Shown piece by piece: positions 21,237 through 32,149 of a stretch of 64,000 nucleotides of DNA (positions are counted from its first letter, which is position 1; each line of letters starts with the position of its first letter). The translations under genes were made by a program, and so were the position numbers. Origin of the DNA: Hysterangium stoloniferum (taxonomy: Eukaryota > Basidiomycota > Agaricomycetes > Hysterangiales > Hysterangiaceae); assembly GCA_015178975.1 (NCBI GenBank), contig WHVD01000111.1:189001-253000 (forward strand), read 5' to 3'. Below the pieces are notes generated by a model. That model did not search any database and was not told the DNA's origin. It worked only from the letters and a program-made list of their open reading frames with translations.

Positions 21237-22030
21237 TTAAGTTTTATAGCTCACATGGATTACTCGTCCCCATGGATCACGCTGGTAAAAGCTCCCAAGG
21301 CTGTGTCTTTCACCACCTTGTGATGAATAATCCACCCAATTAATATGCAAAGCGCGTATACCCAACAAATCCGCGGATGGGTTGAAGCTACCCAATAATA
21401 AGCGAGCGCATGTTTGACTAGGAATATAATTTTTTAATGTATCAGTTAATATATCGAAGGGCTTCCGCCGGGATCGCCCCCCACTATTTGATCGCATGCA
21501 ACGTCCGCCAATATTTAGCCCCACCTGATGTCGTGTCACAGGTTTAATCTATACCAGGTCAATGCACTACCGATGCCATAGACCCTACGACTACGCCAGT
21601 CAAGAATGAAGGAAGTTAGGTAGTCAACGAAGTTACTCGGCCTCCCAGATATAAACACCAATGCATGTTTCTCGTCATCATACTTGAGCCATGTATTTTG
21701 GCTGTTTCAGCCCTCCTGGCGATCCTCCACCATTTGATGGGTGCTCCAAGCCTCGTGTGATTGTGACCTCGTGTGATCACTGGTTGTGGCGAAAGAAGCC
21801 AAGCTAAAAATAGAGTCGATGTCTCCACATTAAAACCACAATTCAAAAAGCAGGGGCAGATAAAGAATTTGATCACCGAGACGTCCGAAAATCGGCTCAA
21901 ATACTAGACACGAGTCACATACCACAGCCCACGGCCTCCCATGACCGACACTTAGCATTAGCGACTTCCCTATCATGGGTCCCAAAGGCACCCATGTTAG
22001 ATTCAGCGCCATTAAGAAGCATCCTTCCAA
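21237..22030 (-). repeat. x7-x8 segment of the composite unit
   Basis: Two minus-strand frames: 21237-21539 (with DILTDTLKNYIPSQ) and 21830-22030 (MIGKSLMLSVGHGRPWAV). The second matches 63313-63495 closely. The piece from 21,600 to 21,900 also matches 63,130-63,330. I see no complete gene. The sequence continues to 22,300 as the x9 segment (GGCCAAATAGAGGTTGTGTA), which has a copy near 63,570. Confidence 0.45.
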
Positions 22031-22311
22031 CGCTTAAAACAGGCGATACCAATCACACGTGACCTAAATTGATGCTTCTTTTCTCAATCGTCTGGTCTTT
22101 TTGTGTCTTTGGCCAAATAGAGGTTGTGTAGGGTATCGGCCGATATGGTTTCATTACATCTAAAACAATAAAGATAAATACTCTTAGTTTTGTCCATGAA
22201 TAATTCAGACCCCCGTATTTGCCTGGAGGGGCCATAAAACAATAAATGGGCTGATTTTGGGGTCTGAACTAGTACTCTGTTAACCGAATAATTTTGAGAC
22301 GACAGGAACAA

Positions 22312-24345
22312 TGTTGTTGTGACAAAAACCGGCAATGCTCATACCCCAAAACGCGGGAACACTGCCAGATCGTATATCGGACTAGATTACCCGCTTATAT
22401 TTTCTCTTTCATCGAACGAGTGCATTTTTCACCCGCATGCGTATATATGTATGCGATGGTATGAAGTACAACCTTAGTCGTTTCCCTACAGCCCCGCTGT
22501 GCAGTGGCTGAGTCTTGGGCATCCGCTGCCCCTCATCTATTCTAGCTCGGTCCAATTTTGTCAGTTGTGCCGTCTTTCATGGTCCGGTAAATAAAACGAG
22601 GAGAAGAAGTGAAGCATTAGCCAACCCAATCAAAGCCAAACCATGAAGACAAAACATCCATCGACCTGACGCACCAACTTGGGAGCTCCCAAATCAAGCT
22701 CGGCCTCCTTCCACTTGGGACTGATTGCTTTGGCGTTTGAGGACAGGGTGCAGGATCCTGTTGACGAGACTTATGATCCCCTTCAGTGGACGTGACGAGC
22801 GAGAGAGCTTCTGGTTGTCGACATCCATGGACAGTTGCGGCAACTGTGATGCTTCCTCTAAAATTTCAAAGTAAATGGCATGCCCGTACCCTCTTGTCTT
22901 GTTTCATCTGTTGCATCTCTTTCTCAGTCTCCTTCTCTCGACCTTGCGTGGGTCTCGACAAGACACAGTGGGTAAACAAACGAGCTTCTGGGACTTTGTC
23001 AACTATGCGTCATGGTGCAGTGTTTGGCAAGGCTTAGACTTTGGCAATGGCCTCGAACTCGTCAACATACCTTATCAAAGGCGACGCGGAAGAATATTTG
23101 CCCATGCTGCGTGACCCTTGCTGTGGGATTCTATGCAAAGCCGTCAGCCTGATGCCTGGATGCCTCAGACACGATCAGTCGACTGGCTCAGGACTTAGGC
23201 AGTGGGGATCGGGAAAGCTGGCACCTATTCAGGCCGACACAACTGATAATGATATTCGGTTTCTTCCGATACTTTTACCAAACCGTGCCTCCAATTTCTC
23301 CCCATACTAGCACGGCTCCCCATGCAAACATTATGAGTATGGATTTACCCTCAAGTGATAGAGCCTTATAATCCTTTATGAATTTGAAGAGTTTATTCCC
23401 CAACGGAACGGTCAATTGTCTAAGGGTGCTTAAAGGTATCCACCAAGGTGTGATAAAAATATCTAGGCGACAACATAGCAGTCACCAGGAAGTTGCGGGG
23501 AACCATTTTAGCTGGCGAATCCTCGATAAACACTATGAGATCAATTACATGCGCCATCACTACTATGACTCTGCCGATGTTCGCTTCTTCGCTAGTGCCA
23601 AGCCTGGATATAAAGGCGGTATACGTATTTATGAGAAGCCATTTCCCCCGATATCGGATTTTACGCGGCTAAGACGGTCTTCTTCAACATGATTTGAGCA
23701 TGCAATGGATGGCGTTTACCAGAAGTGAACATGCCTCAAGAGATCCACCCCCTCTTTAACAATTATGCTCAATTGCCCCACTGTTAACTGTTTTTCAAGC
23801 AGTCTATTCCTTGCCTTTTCCCCCTCGCCTGTGTCTGTGAGCCTAAAAACCCTCCTTTGGTGCTCCTCCACATGCCGTGTGTTGAAGAAGCACTTCCCGA
23901 CCAAAGTGGATAACTTGGTGCCGTACAGTAGCTGTGTCCCGATCCGCTCCATTCCCAGACCACAAAAGTAACCGGGGCCGACTTCGACGTCGGTTGGATT
24001 ACGAATGACAGGTGCGAACCCACCTAGTCATGGCTTCTCTCACAATGTTGGACATTCCTTGCCCAATTCCTGATGAATCCAGCAAGCCTTGTGGCGGCTC
24101 CAGGCAAGTTGCAAAACCACCGCACTCAACGAAAAAACAGTCCGACATATTGGAGTTGATTCTTGAAACAAAAGCTTAACATACCAGTTGCTGAACCCAT
24201 GAATCAAATGCGTCCTTGGTGATCGATACATGCTCGTGACCTCGTCTGTGGTAACAGAGGCCGTGACCCTCTCTATTACACGTCCATAGTCTCTGAAGTA
24301 TATCCTGAAAATGACTTTCGAGGACTGTGATCCGTTGAGGTTCCA
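22312..24345 (-). pseudogene. X module (copy 2, inverted)
   Basis: Sense is minus. Exon 1 lies around 24345-24190. The intron ends GTTGAG before TGCGGTGG (near 24115). Exon 2 runs 24110-23716 with GYFCGLGMERIGTQLLYGTK, TDTGEGEKARNRLLEKQL and VDLLRHVHFW. Exon 3 and later exons are nearly identical to copy 1. Stops and a frame change in exon 2 show it is not functional. Confidence 0.55.
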
Positions 24346-24419
24346 GGGCAGTAGGCGAGATAAATGGGGGTTAGCACTTCGACCTGGTCAGGGTGACTCA
24401 GTACTACCTCGTGGTCGGA

Positions 24420-25260
24420 CATGGGGAGCGTGAGGTATAGACAAGAGGCGTGTCACGAGAATGGAAAGAGAACCGTTGACAAGGTTCATCAGGCTCTTTC
24501 TATGTTTGTGAGACACCGCTTTGAATGTAGTTCAAATTAACACTGGTCTACTAAGTCACTGGAAAAGGCCCCGCCTCCAAAGATGGCCTTTAAACGCCGA
24601 GGGCCATAAATATTATATGATAGCATTATGACTGTAAATACGGAAAATAATAGATTAGTTATCATAAATAAACTGAAAAAGAGAAAGGCTGTGACGTATG
24701 TACACAACTGGCTTGGTTACTTTATCTGAAGATTTACGTGCATATTGACAAGGGACTTTGTACTTTGTGTTCATGCAAACATCAGTGAGAGAACGTTTTC
24801 TTTCTATCCTTCTGCCGACGTATCGACCAGTGCGGCTGAGTTGGGCTCCACCATCCTCGGCTTTCACTCTTCATTCTTTTTATTAAAAAAGAAATAGATT
24901 GGGCTACACTTCAATTAAGAGTGAAGACGGAAAAGGAGGAGTAAACACGTTTATGATGAAGCCAGGTGAAAAAAGTGATTCCGCCAGCTTCTCTTTCCTG
25001 CCAATGCGCATTTGCCTGGCAGCTCATCGTGTGTTGTGTATAAAATTTGACCTTGTCAGAACTTGTTCACCCATTTCATTTGCATGGACACCATGATATG
25101 AGCAATTTCAATGATGTCATGTTTTCCCTGTTCTTCCATATTAATCACTCTCCTTATTTTCCATATTTCCACACCCCACACATATTATCACTACCCATAT
25201 CTCTCACATTATCACTATTCATATACCCTATGACAATCGGCCCACAGATGGGCAGAAGGA
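24420..25260. repeat. x0 segment (full copy)
   Basis: Flanks the 5' side of X copy 2. The minus strand has a frame with GRYVGRRIERKRSLTDVCMN; the plus strand has SFSFLPMRICLAAHRVL and a low-complexity stretch of TATCACTACCCATAT-type repeats. Related segments occur at 30,200-30,850, 38,653-39,060, 39,390-39,640, 39,840-40,590 and 47,936-48,690. The sense strand is unclear. Confidence 0.55.
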
Positions 25261-25299
25261 AATAGACCAAGACAATGTGTATTAATGTGTCCATGGGGA

Positions 25300-25930
25300 T
25301 AATGGGTTTGTAAGTATGTCGATGATCATTTCTTTTGTCAAGCGGGCAATGGAGTTGTATGGTGCCATTTTCAATTGAATGTTGAATAAAGTGGTATTTG
25401 ACTTTGATGTTTCATTTGGTGGCGTGGACATTGATTAGAAGTGTACTATCATTCTTTGATTGTCTCCCAAAATAGCTGTTGGTTCTTCATGTATGATATT
25501 GAGTTCTTCTAAGAAGTGTCTTGTCACATGGCTTGGCAGGCGGCTTCTGAAAGTAGTCTGTTTTCTGGATGACCAAGATACAGGTCCCGGTCCAAGAAAG
25601 ATTGTCCTCAGGATCCCCTGCAAAATCCCCATCTGAATATCTCTGTAAGTATCAATTTCCTCCTCCTAAGCGTAATTCTTGCTCTCTCTAGTCGTAAACA
25701 GATATTCATTTGGCGAGATTGCAATGGGCAAGAGCAGGACTAGATGAACACTGAGATAGTTTACTGGCCGGATGAGCAATATCAGAACACGATACGACAG
25801 CTGCGAACATGGGACTTCCAATAAGCTCTTGATAGTGCAGTTTGGTTGTTTCTTCTTTTTCCTCACTGGTTTCTGGCCGTGCAATGGAACTAAATCTGAT
25901 TCCAAATGGGATAGGAGATCACGTTGGTTT
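25300..25930 (-). pseudogene. Ty1/copia pol fragment (RT end and RNase H)
   Basis: The minus strand reads LHYQELIGSPMFAAVVSCSD and IAHPASKLSQCSSSPALAH, the end of a copia RT. It continues with RYSDGDFAGDPEDNLSWTG, VSWSSRKQTT, EELNIIHEEPTAILGDNQ and KYHFIQHSIENGTIQLH, the copia RNase H. Stops and frame changes occur throughout. No LTR, integrase or gag is present. This is an isolated relic between x0 and the next composite segment. Confidence 0.75.
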
Positions 25931-25979
25931 AGAATACTTCATTTCCTTCCCACTACCACCGTTTAAGAGATGGACATAG

Positions 25980-26590
25980 GTTTGATTATGCACGATGCAG
26001 CACCTCAGTGATGTATCAAATGCTTGCACAGCGAGTATTCAGCCTAGGAAACTGCGAAGACACAATACTCACAGAACAGACACAGCTGAACGATAATGAA
26101 TGGGTCAACATATCGGGAAAGTTGATAAAACAACGCACCCCGTTCTCAAAGATACAAGCCAGAACCAACTGATTGACATCCCTAGCCCATGAACCAGACA
26201 AATCGATGAAAAGAAAGAAGCAGAAATATCCAAAGAAAGAAGGAGAAGGAGAACTAGAAAAGAAAAGAAAGGAGTATGTCTGGCCTCTGCCACTATTACT
26301 CGTCTGCCGCTGCCCCTACTTTTTGTCCACTGCTGCCCCCCCTCTTGCCCCTGCTTTCGCTTCTGCCCCTGCTTAATCCACTTACCTCTCTGTCCGCCAT
26401 CAGTTACATTGTGGTGGAGGCGCACCTGGAGGCAATAGTTCCATCCAAGCAGCTAGAGGTCTACCAAGTGTCTTTGCCGAGGGTTGTGGGTAGTTGGACA
26501 TGCAGGACTGGCTTTCCAACCTGTTGCCACCCCAGGTCAGGTGCAAGTGCTGTCGCACTGAGGTATCCGCCACTTGCCTAGATGATAACA
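25980..26590 (+). pseudogene. alpha end and gene C first exon (copy 1)
   Basis: 25,980-26,170 repeats the end of the alpha module (GTATTCAGCCTAGGAAACT, compare 15,440 and 42,330). The plus strand then has a Lys/Arg/Glu-rich stretch, a Pro/Leu stretch and VVGSWTCRTGFPTCC, ending at a splice donor (GTGAGTATAA, 26592). It matches 42,380-42,887. Function unknown. Confidence 0.4.
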
Positions 26591-26670
26591 TGTGAGTATA
26601 ATTGCCAAAATTAATGAAATGAAATCGTACTTGTCTAACCGTGTTGGAGGTTCTCCTCTATTATTAAAAG

Positions 26671-26941
26671 CCTTGTCTTGTCTCACCTTTCTCTTTCCCT
26701 CGTAATGGGGTTGAGGTGTTAAGGACTTATGTTCGAAACGCTTTGTCCTTCTAAGAAGTCAATGTTAGTTGGTGTAAGAAATGTAGCCAATGGGACTCAC
26801 CTGCAACCCGAAGATGTTCTCACCCTGGAGGACAGACTGTTTAAGACATGCGAACCATCACCATGTCCTTTATACCGGTGCTGGTTCTTGGGGTTGTGCA
26901 TTGATGCAGACGACCCGTCGGATTCGGCTTCATCCCAGTAA
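26671..26941 (+). pseudogene. gene C second exon (copy 1)
   Basis: Follows a 79-bp GT-AG intron (26592-26670). The frame from about 26729 reads MFETLCPSKKSMLVGVRNVA, LQPEDVLTLEDRLFKTCEPS and ends DADDPSDSASSQ, TAA. The second copy at 42966-43236 keeps the same frame with about 25% residue changes and no stop, so it was once a real C-terminal exon. Family unknown. It converges on the 3' end of module Y. Confidence 0.45.
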
Positions 26942-27059
26942 GGACATCTGGGATGGCCATCGGTTGGAGACCTTGTGCTTGGTGGTACTTTAGGGGCTGG
27001 CGCTAGGGTGGTCTTCAGTTTGTTCCTTGTGGTATTAAAATAAGTCACAACTAACGAGG

Positions 27060-28250
27060 TATTTCTTGATATTTGAAGTCAGAAAAGTAAGGAGGTGAAG
27101 ACTTTGGCCTCGGCACAGGATCCAGGCTGCTCATAAGCTTGTCCTGCAAGCCCACTGTGGCCAGTCCCATCGTGTGAGGGAAGATCCTGAATTTAATGAA
27201 GGTTAAGGACGTATGAGAGAAACAAGTGGTGCAACATACTGCATACTAGATGATGAGCCGCCCCAGATGCCCCTATATGACATGTCTGCAAAGACTTCTA
27301 TATTTGCACAAAATATTAATTTCCCCAACGACACGTTAGGATAAAGGAGTCACTACCTTGTCTGTATCCATGATTATTGATCCCTTCACTGTCCATCGCG
27401 GTGGTGGTAGCACTAGTGCTAATGTGGGGGGGGTCAAGTTGGCAAGACACAACATAGTGAACAAATGGGACAACTGGGAGGAACACTGTCACAGGAATAT
27501 CTGCAATTATCACGGATTTTGATGAGTTTTTGTAGATCCCTGCAAAGCAATGAAGTGCAGGAACCAAATGCTGGAGACAGGTCTGTCTGCGTGCTCATAC
27601 AGGCCAACACTTTCTGATCAGTGGCTTCATCGTCATTGTCGATGAAGGAAGATTCTGTAAATAGTACAATAGTTAAGTAATATATGAGGAAAAATAAAAA
27701 TAAATGACCAGAAACCGGTACCATGTACTCAGATCCATCATCACCAGCAGTTTGTGACTTGGGGTGGATGGTGATATTCGTCTTGGGACTGATGTGGAAC
27801 ATCTCATCATTGGGTCCTGCTCAAATTAAGTCCAGTAAGTATATGATGACATTAGTTAAATGATGTCAGACAAACCTTGCACAATGCACTTGGTGAATGA
27901 TTCCGTCAATAGCAATCCATCCAGCATGAGGGGGCCATACTCTCCAAGATTGAGCCCCTTCCCCCTTTCTTCCCACGAGATACATGGGGCATAGTCCCAA
28001 TCTTCATTGGCGCCTTTGACATTACCGTCATCCACATGCACAATATCATGACCGGCAGTTTGTGACTTGGGGCGGAAGGTGGTATTCGCCTTGGGAACGA
28101 TGTGGGGACGGAGCGTCCCAGCATTGGCTCCTGCTTAAATTAAGTTAAGTCAGGATGGCATTAATTAAATGACGTTGGAGAAACCTTGCCCAATGCGCTG
28201 GGCAAATGATCCTGTGAACAATGATCCATCCAGCAGGAGGGGGCCATATT
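27060..28250 (-). pseudogene. Y module, C-terminal exons with an exon duplication (copy 3)
   Basis: Sense minus, from 28,250. It holds a remnant of the first GLLFTGSF exon, then a duplicated exon (HIVPKANTTFRPKSQTAG ... ISWEERGKGLNLGEYGPLM), then HISPKTNITIHPKSQTAGDD and ESSFIDNDDEATDQKVLACM. Further exons carry FLPVVPFVHYVVSCQLD and a final exon ending in the NYQEIPR-type terminus near 27,060. Splice sites lie at the same places as in copy 4. The transmembrane and acidic repeat part is missing. Confidence 0.5.
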
Positions 28251-28449
28251 CTCTAAGGCCGACTCCCAAGCGCAACTACTATGATGGTTGTACCAAGAGT
28301 GTTGAGAAGAAAGGGAAGCCCGACAGATGATAATGACTGTGGATGGGAAGGAAATGAAATGGGAGATGCCGAGCTTGATTTGGGGCCCATAAGCATGCAC
28401 GTCGAGTGGATGCAGCCACCATTCAATCCGCATAACCTTACACTCACAC

Positions 28450-28852
28450 ATCAGTTCGAAGCAACGACACACATTTGGGCTCATTTCGACCATAGTTCAG
28501 ACGTTCGGAGGCTTTGCCCAGATGCCTGAAAGCATGTATATGGCTACACATTCGTCGTTCTTCGCTATGGCGGAACAGCTTGGGCAGCTGTGTAATGCAC
28601 TGGGTAGCGTTTTGGGGCTGTTTGAGATGATTCAGTGGTTGTGTGGGCTCATTACGGGCCAGCCAGTGAATGACGGCGGAATATCCGATGGATTCAGTTA
28701 GTACCTCGCCCGTACACCAGGTAGTCCCCCTCCAAACCCTAACGCCCCGAAACCGTCTGAAACGCCGCTCATCATCATCCTCCTCGCACTGTGTAGCATT
28801 CCCTTCGTCATGCACCATCTCATTCACAGCCACCCGCTTGCCCCCGAATGTT
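28450..28852 (+). pseudogene. PEX13: PEX13 (peroxin-13) fragment
   Basis: The frame from 28450 reads LISTIVQTFGGFAQMPESMY, MATHSSFFAMAEQLGQL, NALGSVLGLFEMIQWLCGLI, and after a TAG at 28699-28701 PLIIILLALCSIPFVMHHLI. These are the conserved blocks of the peroxin-13 membrane domain (the MATHSSFFAM and ALGSVLGLF motifs and the last hydrophobic helix). PEX13 sits in the peroxisomal membrane and docks the PEX5 import receptor. The N-terminal region and C-terminal SH3 domain are missing. The right edge (about 28852) runs straight into X copy 3, so the fragment is embedded in the repeat mosaic. Confidence 0.8.
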
Positions 28853-30013
28853 GATGGGACTGATTGTTTTGCCATTTGAGGGCAGGTGCAGAATCCTCTT
28901 GTAGAGGCTTACGATTCCGTTCAGTGGAAGAGCTGTTGTCAACATCCGTGAGCGGTTGTGGCAACTGTGATGCTTCCTCTAGGTATTAAAGGTAAATGGC
29001 ATGCCTGTATCTCTTGCCTTGTGGCATCCGCTCCATCTCTGGACTTTACGCGGTTTCGAGACAGGCTGGTGGAACGAAAGAGCTTCTGGGACGCTGTCCA
29101 CTATGAATAGGTGCTGTGACTGCAACGGGAATTTCGGATATTGAATTGCTCGGCCGTCATAGTAGTGTTTGGGAAGGCTTAGGCTTTGGGCATAGCCGCA
29201 GGCTTGCATGTTGCGTGGTGAGGCAGTGTGACTTGCCAGGGAGTGTGACCTTCGACAGGGAGTGTGACCTTCAGTAACAATAGAATATTCTAAAGTGGTG
29301 AGAGTGGCAGCCGACGGGCTACAAAGGTACTCGCCAAGGTGTGATATGAATTTCGAGGCGACAGCATAACAATCCCTAGGAAGTTGCGAGCCGACCAGGG
29401 CAGTGTAGAACACAGCAACCATTTTAGCTGGCACATGCTGGAACTGCGCCATGAATTGGATCACATACGCCATCACTACTATGACTCTGCCGATCTTCAC
29501 TTCTTCGCCAGTGCCAAGCCGGGATCTAAAGGCGGTATACGTATTCATGAGAAGCATATCGCCCGATATCGGATTTTACGGGGGTAAGATGGTCTTCATT
29601 AAAATGATTTCAGTATGCAATGAATGGCCTTCATCAAAAGCGAAGATACCTCAAGAGATCCACCCCCTCTTTAACTATTTTGCTCAATTACCGCACAGTT
29701 AGCTGTTTGTTAGGCAGTCTAGTCACCGTCATTTCCTCGCGTGTGCGCCAGAGCCTTCGGGAAACTCTCTCGTACTCCTCCACACGCCCCGCGTATACCA
29801 AGCACTTTCCAAGCAAAATGGCCATCTTGGTGCCATACAGTAGCTTCGTCCCGACCCGCTCTAACGCCAGACCACAAAAGTAACCGGGGCCGACTTCGAC
29901 CTCCGTTTGATTACGAATAACGGGCTCCGCCCACGCAGCAATGGCGTCTCTCTCAATGTCGGACATGCCTTGCTCAATCCCTGATGAATCGAGCAAGCCT
30001 TGCGGGCGGTTCT

Positions 30014-30129
30014 TAATGCTAGCAGTGCTTCCCAGGGTCAGGTGGTGTAATGGTTAACACCCCTGCTATATAAGCAGAAGCCCTGGGTTCAATTCCCAGT
30101 CTGGCCATTCATTTTCTACACTTTTAACA
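30014..30129 (+). mobile_element. 116-bp insert carrying a tRNA-like gene
   Basis: Comparison with other X copies shows an extra 116 bp here, flanked by GTTCT at 30009-30013 and 30130-30134. The duplicated 5 bp look like a target-site duplication. The insert contains a tRNA-like sequence and a short 3' tail (ATTTTCTACACTTTTAACA). Confidence 0.65.
30036..30107 (+). tRNA. tRNA-like gene, anticodon TAT by position (possible pseudogene)
   Basis: A full cloverleaf can be drawn: acceptor GGTCAGG/TCTGGCC, D stem GTGT/ACAC with loop AATGGTTA, T stem CTGGG/CCCAG with loop TTCAATT, and discriminator A. The pol III A and B boxes (TGGTGTAATGG, GGTTCAATTCC) are good. The anticodon arm is CCTGC/GCAGA, with four pairs and one mismatch, and its loop is TATATAA. 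The loop has A instead of the universal T33. The implied anticodon is TAT (isoleucine), but the altered loop makes the identity uncertain. Confidence 0.7.
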
Positions 30130-30269
30130 GTTCTACGCAAGTTCCAAAATTACGGCACTAAACAGAAGAAACAGTCCCAAACATGGGAGTTGATCCTCGA
30201 AACATCGACGGAGATGGTTCTTCAACATGGTCAGGGTAACTGGGTACTACCTCGTGGTCAGACTTGGGG

Positions 30270-30850
30270 GAACGTGAGATATAGACATGAGGCATGTCAC
30301 AAAGCCTTCTTCAGGCTTCTTCTATTTTTGTATGACACCGCTTTGAATGCCGTTTCAAATTGCCAATTGACACTAGTCTACTAGGTCACCGAAAATAACC
30401 CCGCCTCCGAAGATGGCCTTTAAACGCCGAGTGCCATAAATATTAGATGATAGCGTCATGACTTTAAATATGGAAAATAATAAATTACTTATCATAAATA
30501 AACTGATGGACAAAAACGCTGTCATGTATGTACAAAACTAGTTTGGTCATTTTATCTGAAGATTTCCGTGCATATCGACAAGGGATTTTGTACTTCGTGT
30601 TCATGTAAACATCAGTGACAGAAGCTATTCTTTCTCTCCTTCTGCCGATGAAAAACGTAATTACACTAGCTTCTCTTTCCTGCCAATACGCATTTGGCTT
30701 GCAGCTTATCCTGTGTTGTGTATAAATTGGACCCCGTTAGAACTTGTACACCTATTTCATTTACACGGAGATCATGATCTGAGCGACTTCAATTGTGTCA
30801 TGTTTTACCTTTTTGTCAATATTTATCACTATGGGCCCCGAAATCAAGCC
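30270..30850. repeat. x0 segment (copy)
   Basis: Matches 24,440-25,130 at 75-85% by eye (CTATTTCATTTACACGG, CAGTGACAGAAGC). It precedes exon V. No intact frame. Confidence 0.5.
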
Positions 30851-31200
30851 CGGGGTCTTCGACTTCGACTTCACTTCCTTCCCATCCACATTCATTGCCC
30901 TCTCTCTGGATTTCCTGTCTCTTCAGCAGCCTTCGTATAACCACCGGTCATGGTAGTAGCCACCCTTCTCACACTCGTCGCATTATTGATAGACTCCATA
31001 GCGAACGATGTCGTCCCACCCTCCCACTCTCCCAATCTCGCTAAACCCCAACTTGTCCGTTCAAAGTCCGCGACGATCTCTATGTCCACGAACCTCCTCG
31101 AGCAAGCGCTGACCCAGTGTTGCTTGCGAGCTAAATGATCGAGCTTATACGCGGAGGCATTACAACCGGCTGGATCAGTTGTAACGGCATACATGGTGAT
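30850..31200 (-). pseudogene. V exon (copy 1)
   Basis: The minus-strand frame 31194-30892 reads TTDPAGCNASAYKLDHLARK, QHWVSACSRRFVDIEIVADF and ends ETGNPERGQ. The segment at 55,951-56,110 keeps YKLD...KQHWVSDCLTRFVEVDI and GLERLGE in the same frame with many silent and conservative changes. This supports protein-level conservation. It lies next to X-type exons in both places. No family recognised. Confidence 0.45.
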
Positions 31201-31419
31201 GGCGTGAACATCGGTCCGAATATCGATGGGAATGGTTGCTTTGGCGGTTGAGGACAGGGTGCGGCTTACGATCGCGTTCAGTGGAAGTGGTCAGCGAGAG
31301 AGGTTCGGCTTGTCGACATCCATGGGCGTTTGCGGCAACTGTGATGCTTCCTCTGGATATTCAAGGTAAATGGCATGCCTGTCCTCTTGTCTTGTTCCAT
31401 CTGTTCCATCTTCTACCCT

Positions 31420-32130
31420 CCTGATTTCTTCTTCTCCCTCTCTGGGCTTTTCGCGGATGTCCGCCAGCATGGCAGTGAGCTAGAAACCTTTCCTGACGGT
31501 CTTCCTGTGGATATATTAGGCAGATTAGGAAAACCAATGTATCGCATGAGTTTGTACGTACGGCTGGTGTCAGCGCTGTCGAACATGTTGGGCTTTGAGA
31601 GATCACCGGAGGATGATTTAGGTTGACGGTAAGAAGATAACTTTTAGTCCTTCAACCAAAGGATTAAGGAAAACGTCTCCAAAAGAATCACGATAATATT
31701 TTTCGGCCGTCATGGTGCGGTGATTGGAAAGGCTTAAGCTTTGGGCATAGCCAACTCGTCAACATGCTTCGAAAAGGTGTGGATTTACAAGTTTAACATG
31801 ATTCTGTCACATTTTATGCAAAGTGATGAACAATATCTCAACAAAAAGAATCCAATGTGAAGCGCGATAAGACGTACCCAGAAATAAAGAAAAATGCTAG
31901 CCAGTTTCAATAGCGTGAATTCAGCGCGTCAACCAACACGCAAAGCCTGCGAGTCGCTGCTGTCGGCAGGGAAATGTAGGCTGCTAGCGTCTGCGCAGAT
32001 CTTAGTCAGGCTGGGTTTGGCTGTGACTAGCTGTGTGAATACTATACACAGTAGCCCGGTTCTCCATGCAGACCTCCCGGGTACGTCTTTATTTGTTTTG
32101 TAAGTGATAGAGCGTTAAATATAATACTTT
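31420..32130 (+). repeat. W segment (copy 1)
   Basis: The plus strand has GLFADVRQHGSELETFPDGL and VDILGRLGKPMYRMSLYV, recurring at 56,320-56,450 (FPDAVPVDILGTLGKPMY). The rest (GCGATAAGACGTACCC, TTTCAATAGCGTGAATTCA) matches 49,000-49,080 and 56,810-56,880. No complete gene. Confidence 0.4.
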
Positions 32131-32149
32131 ATGAATTTGTAAAATTTAT

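Larger units (their letters stand above)
18610..24345. repeat. very large inverted repeat, arms about 2.0 kb
   Basis: Arm 18610-20616 pairs with 22312-24345 around an axis near 21464. The inner 1.4 kb (19214-20616 against 22313-23715) is almost identical: three long frames translate identically in both arms and a fourth differs at two residues. The outer 600 bp is clearly more diverged, with a 24-bp indel. The 1.7-kb spacer contains other parts of the composite unit. Confidence 0.9.
28860..30260 (-). pseudogene. X module (copy 3), split by a tRNA-bearing insert
   Basis: Sense minus. Exon 1 remnant at 30,135-30,260 and exon 2 at 30,008-29,620 (LLDSSGIEQGMSDIERDAIA, GYFCGLALERVGTKLLYGTK). Exon 3 near 29,557 has AFRSRLGTGEEVKIGRVIV and LPRDCYAVASKFISHLGEYL. 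A later exon has YPKFPLQSQHLFIVDSVPEA. A 192-residue frame (28979-29557) joins several of these exons without a stop. The insert at 30014-30129 separates exons 1 and 2. Confidence 0.55.

Noticed and set aside
26105..26425. Minus frame with a Leu/Ser-rich possible signal or helix (FLVLLLLLSLDISASFF)
   Set aside because: It is antisense to the Lys/Glu/Arg-rich start of gene C, which has a conserved splice donor and a second copy.
28444..28875. 143-residue open frame on the minus strand (with DDDERRFRRFRG)
   Set aside because: It is antisense to the PEX13 fragment; the plus strand has the recognisable conserved blocks.
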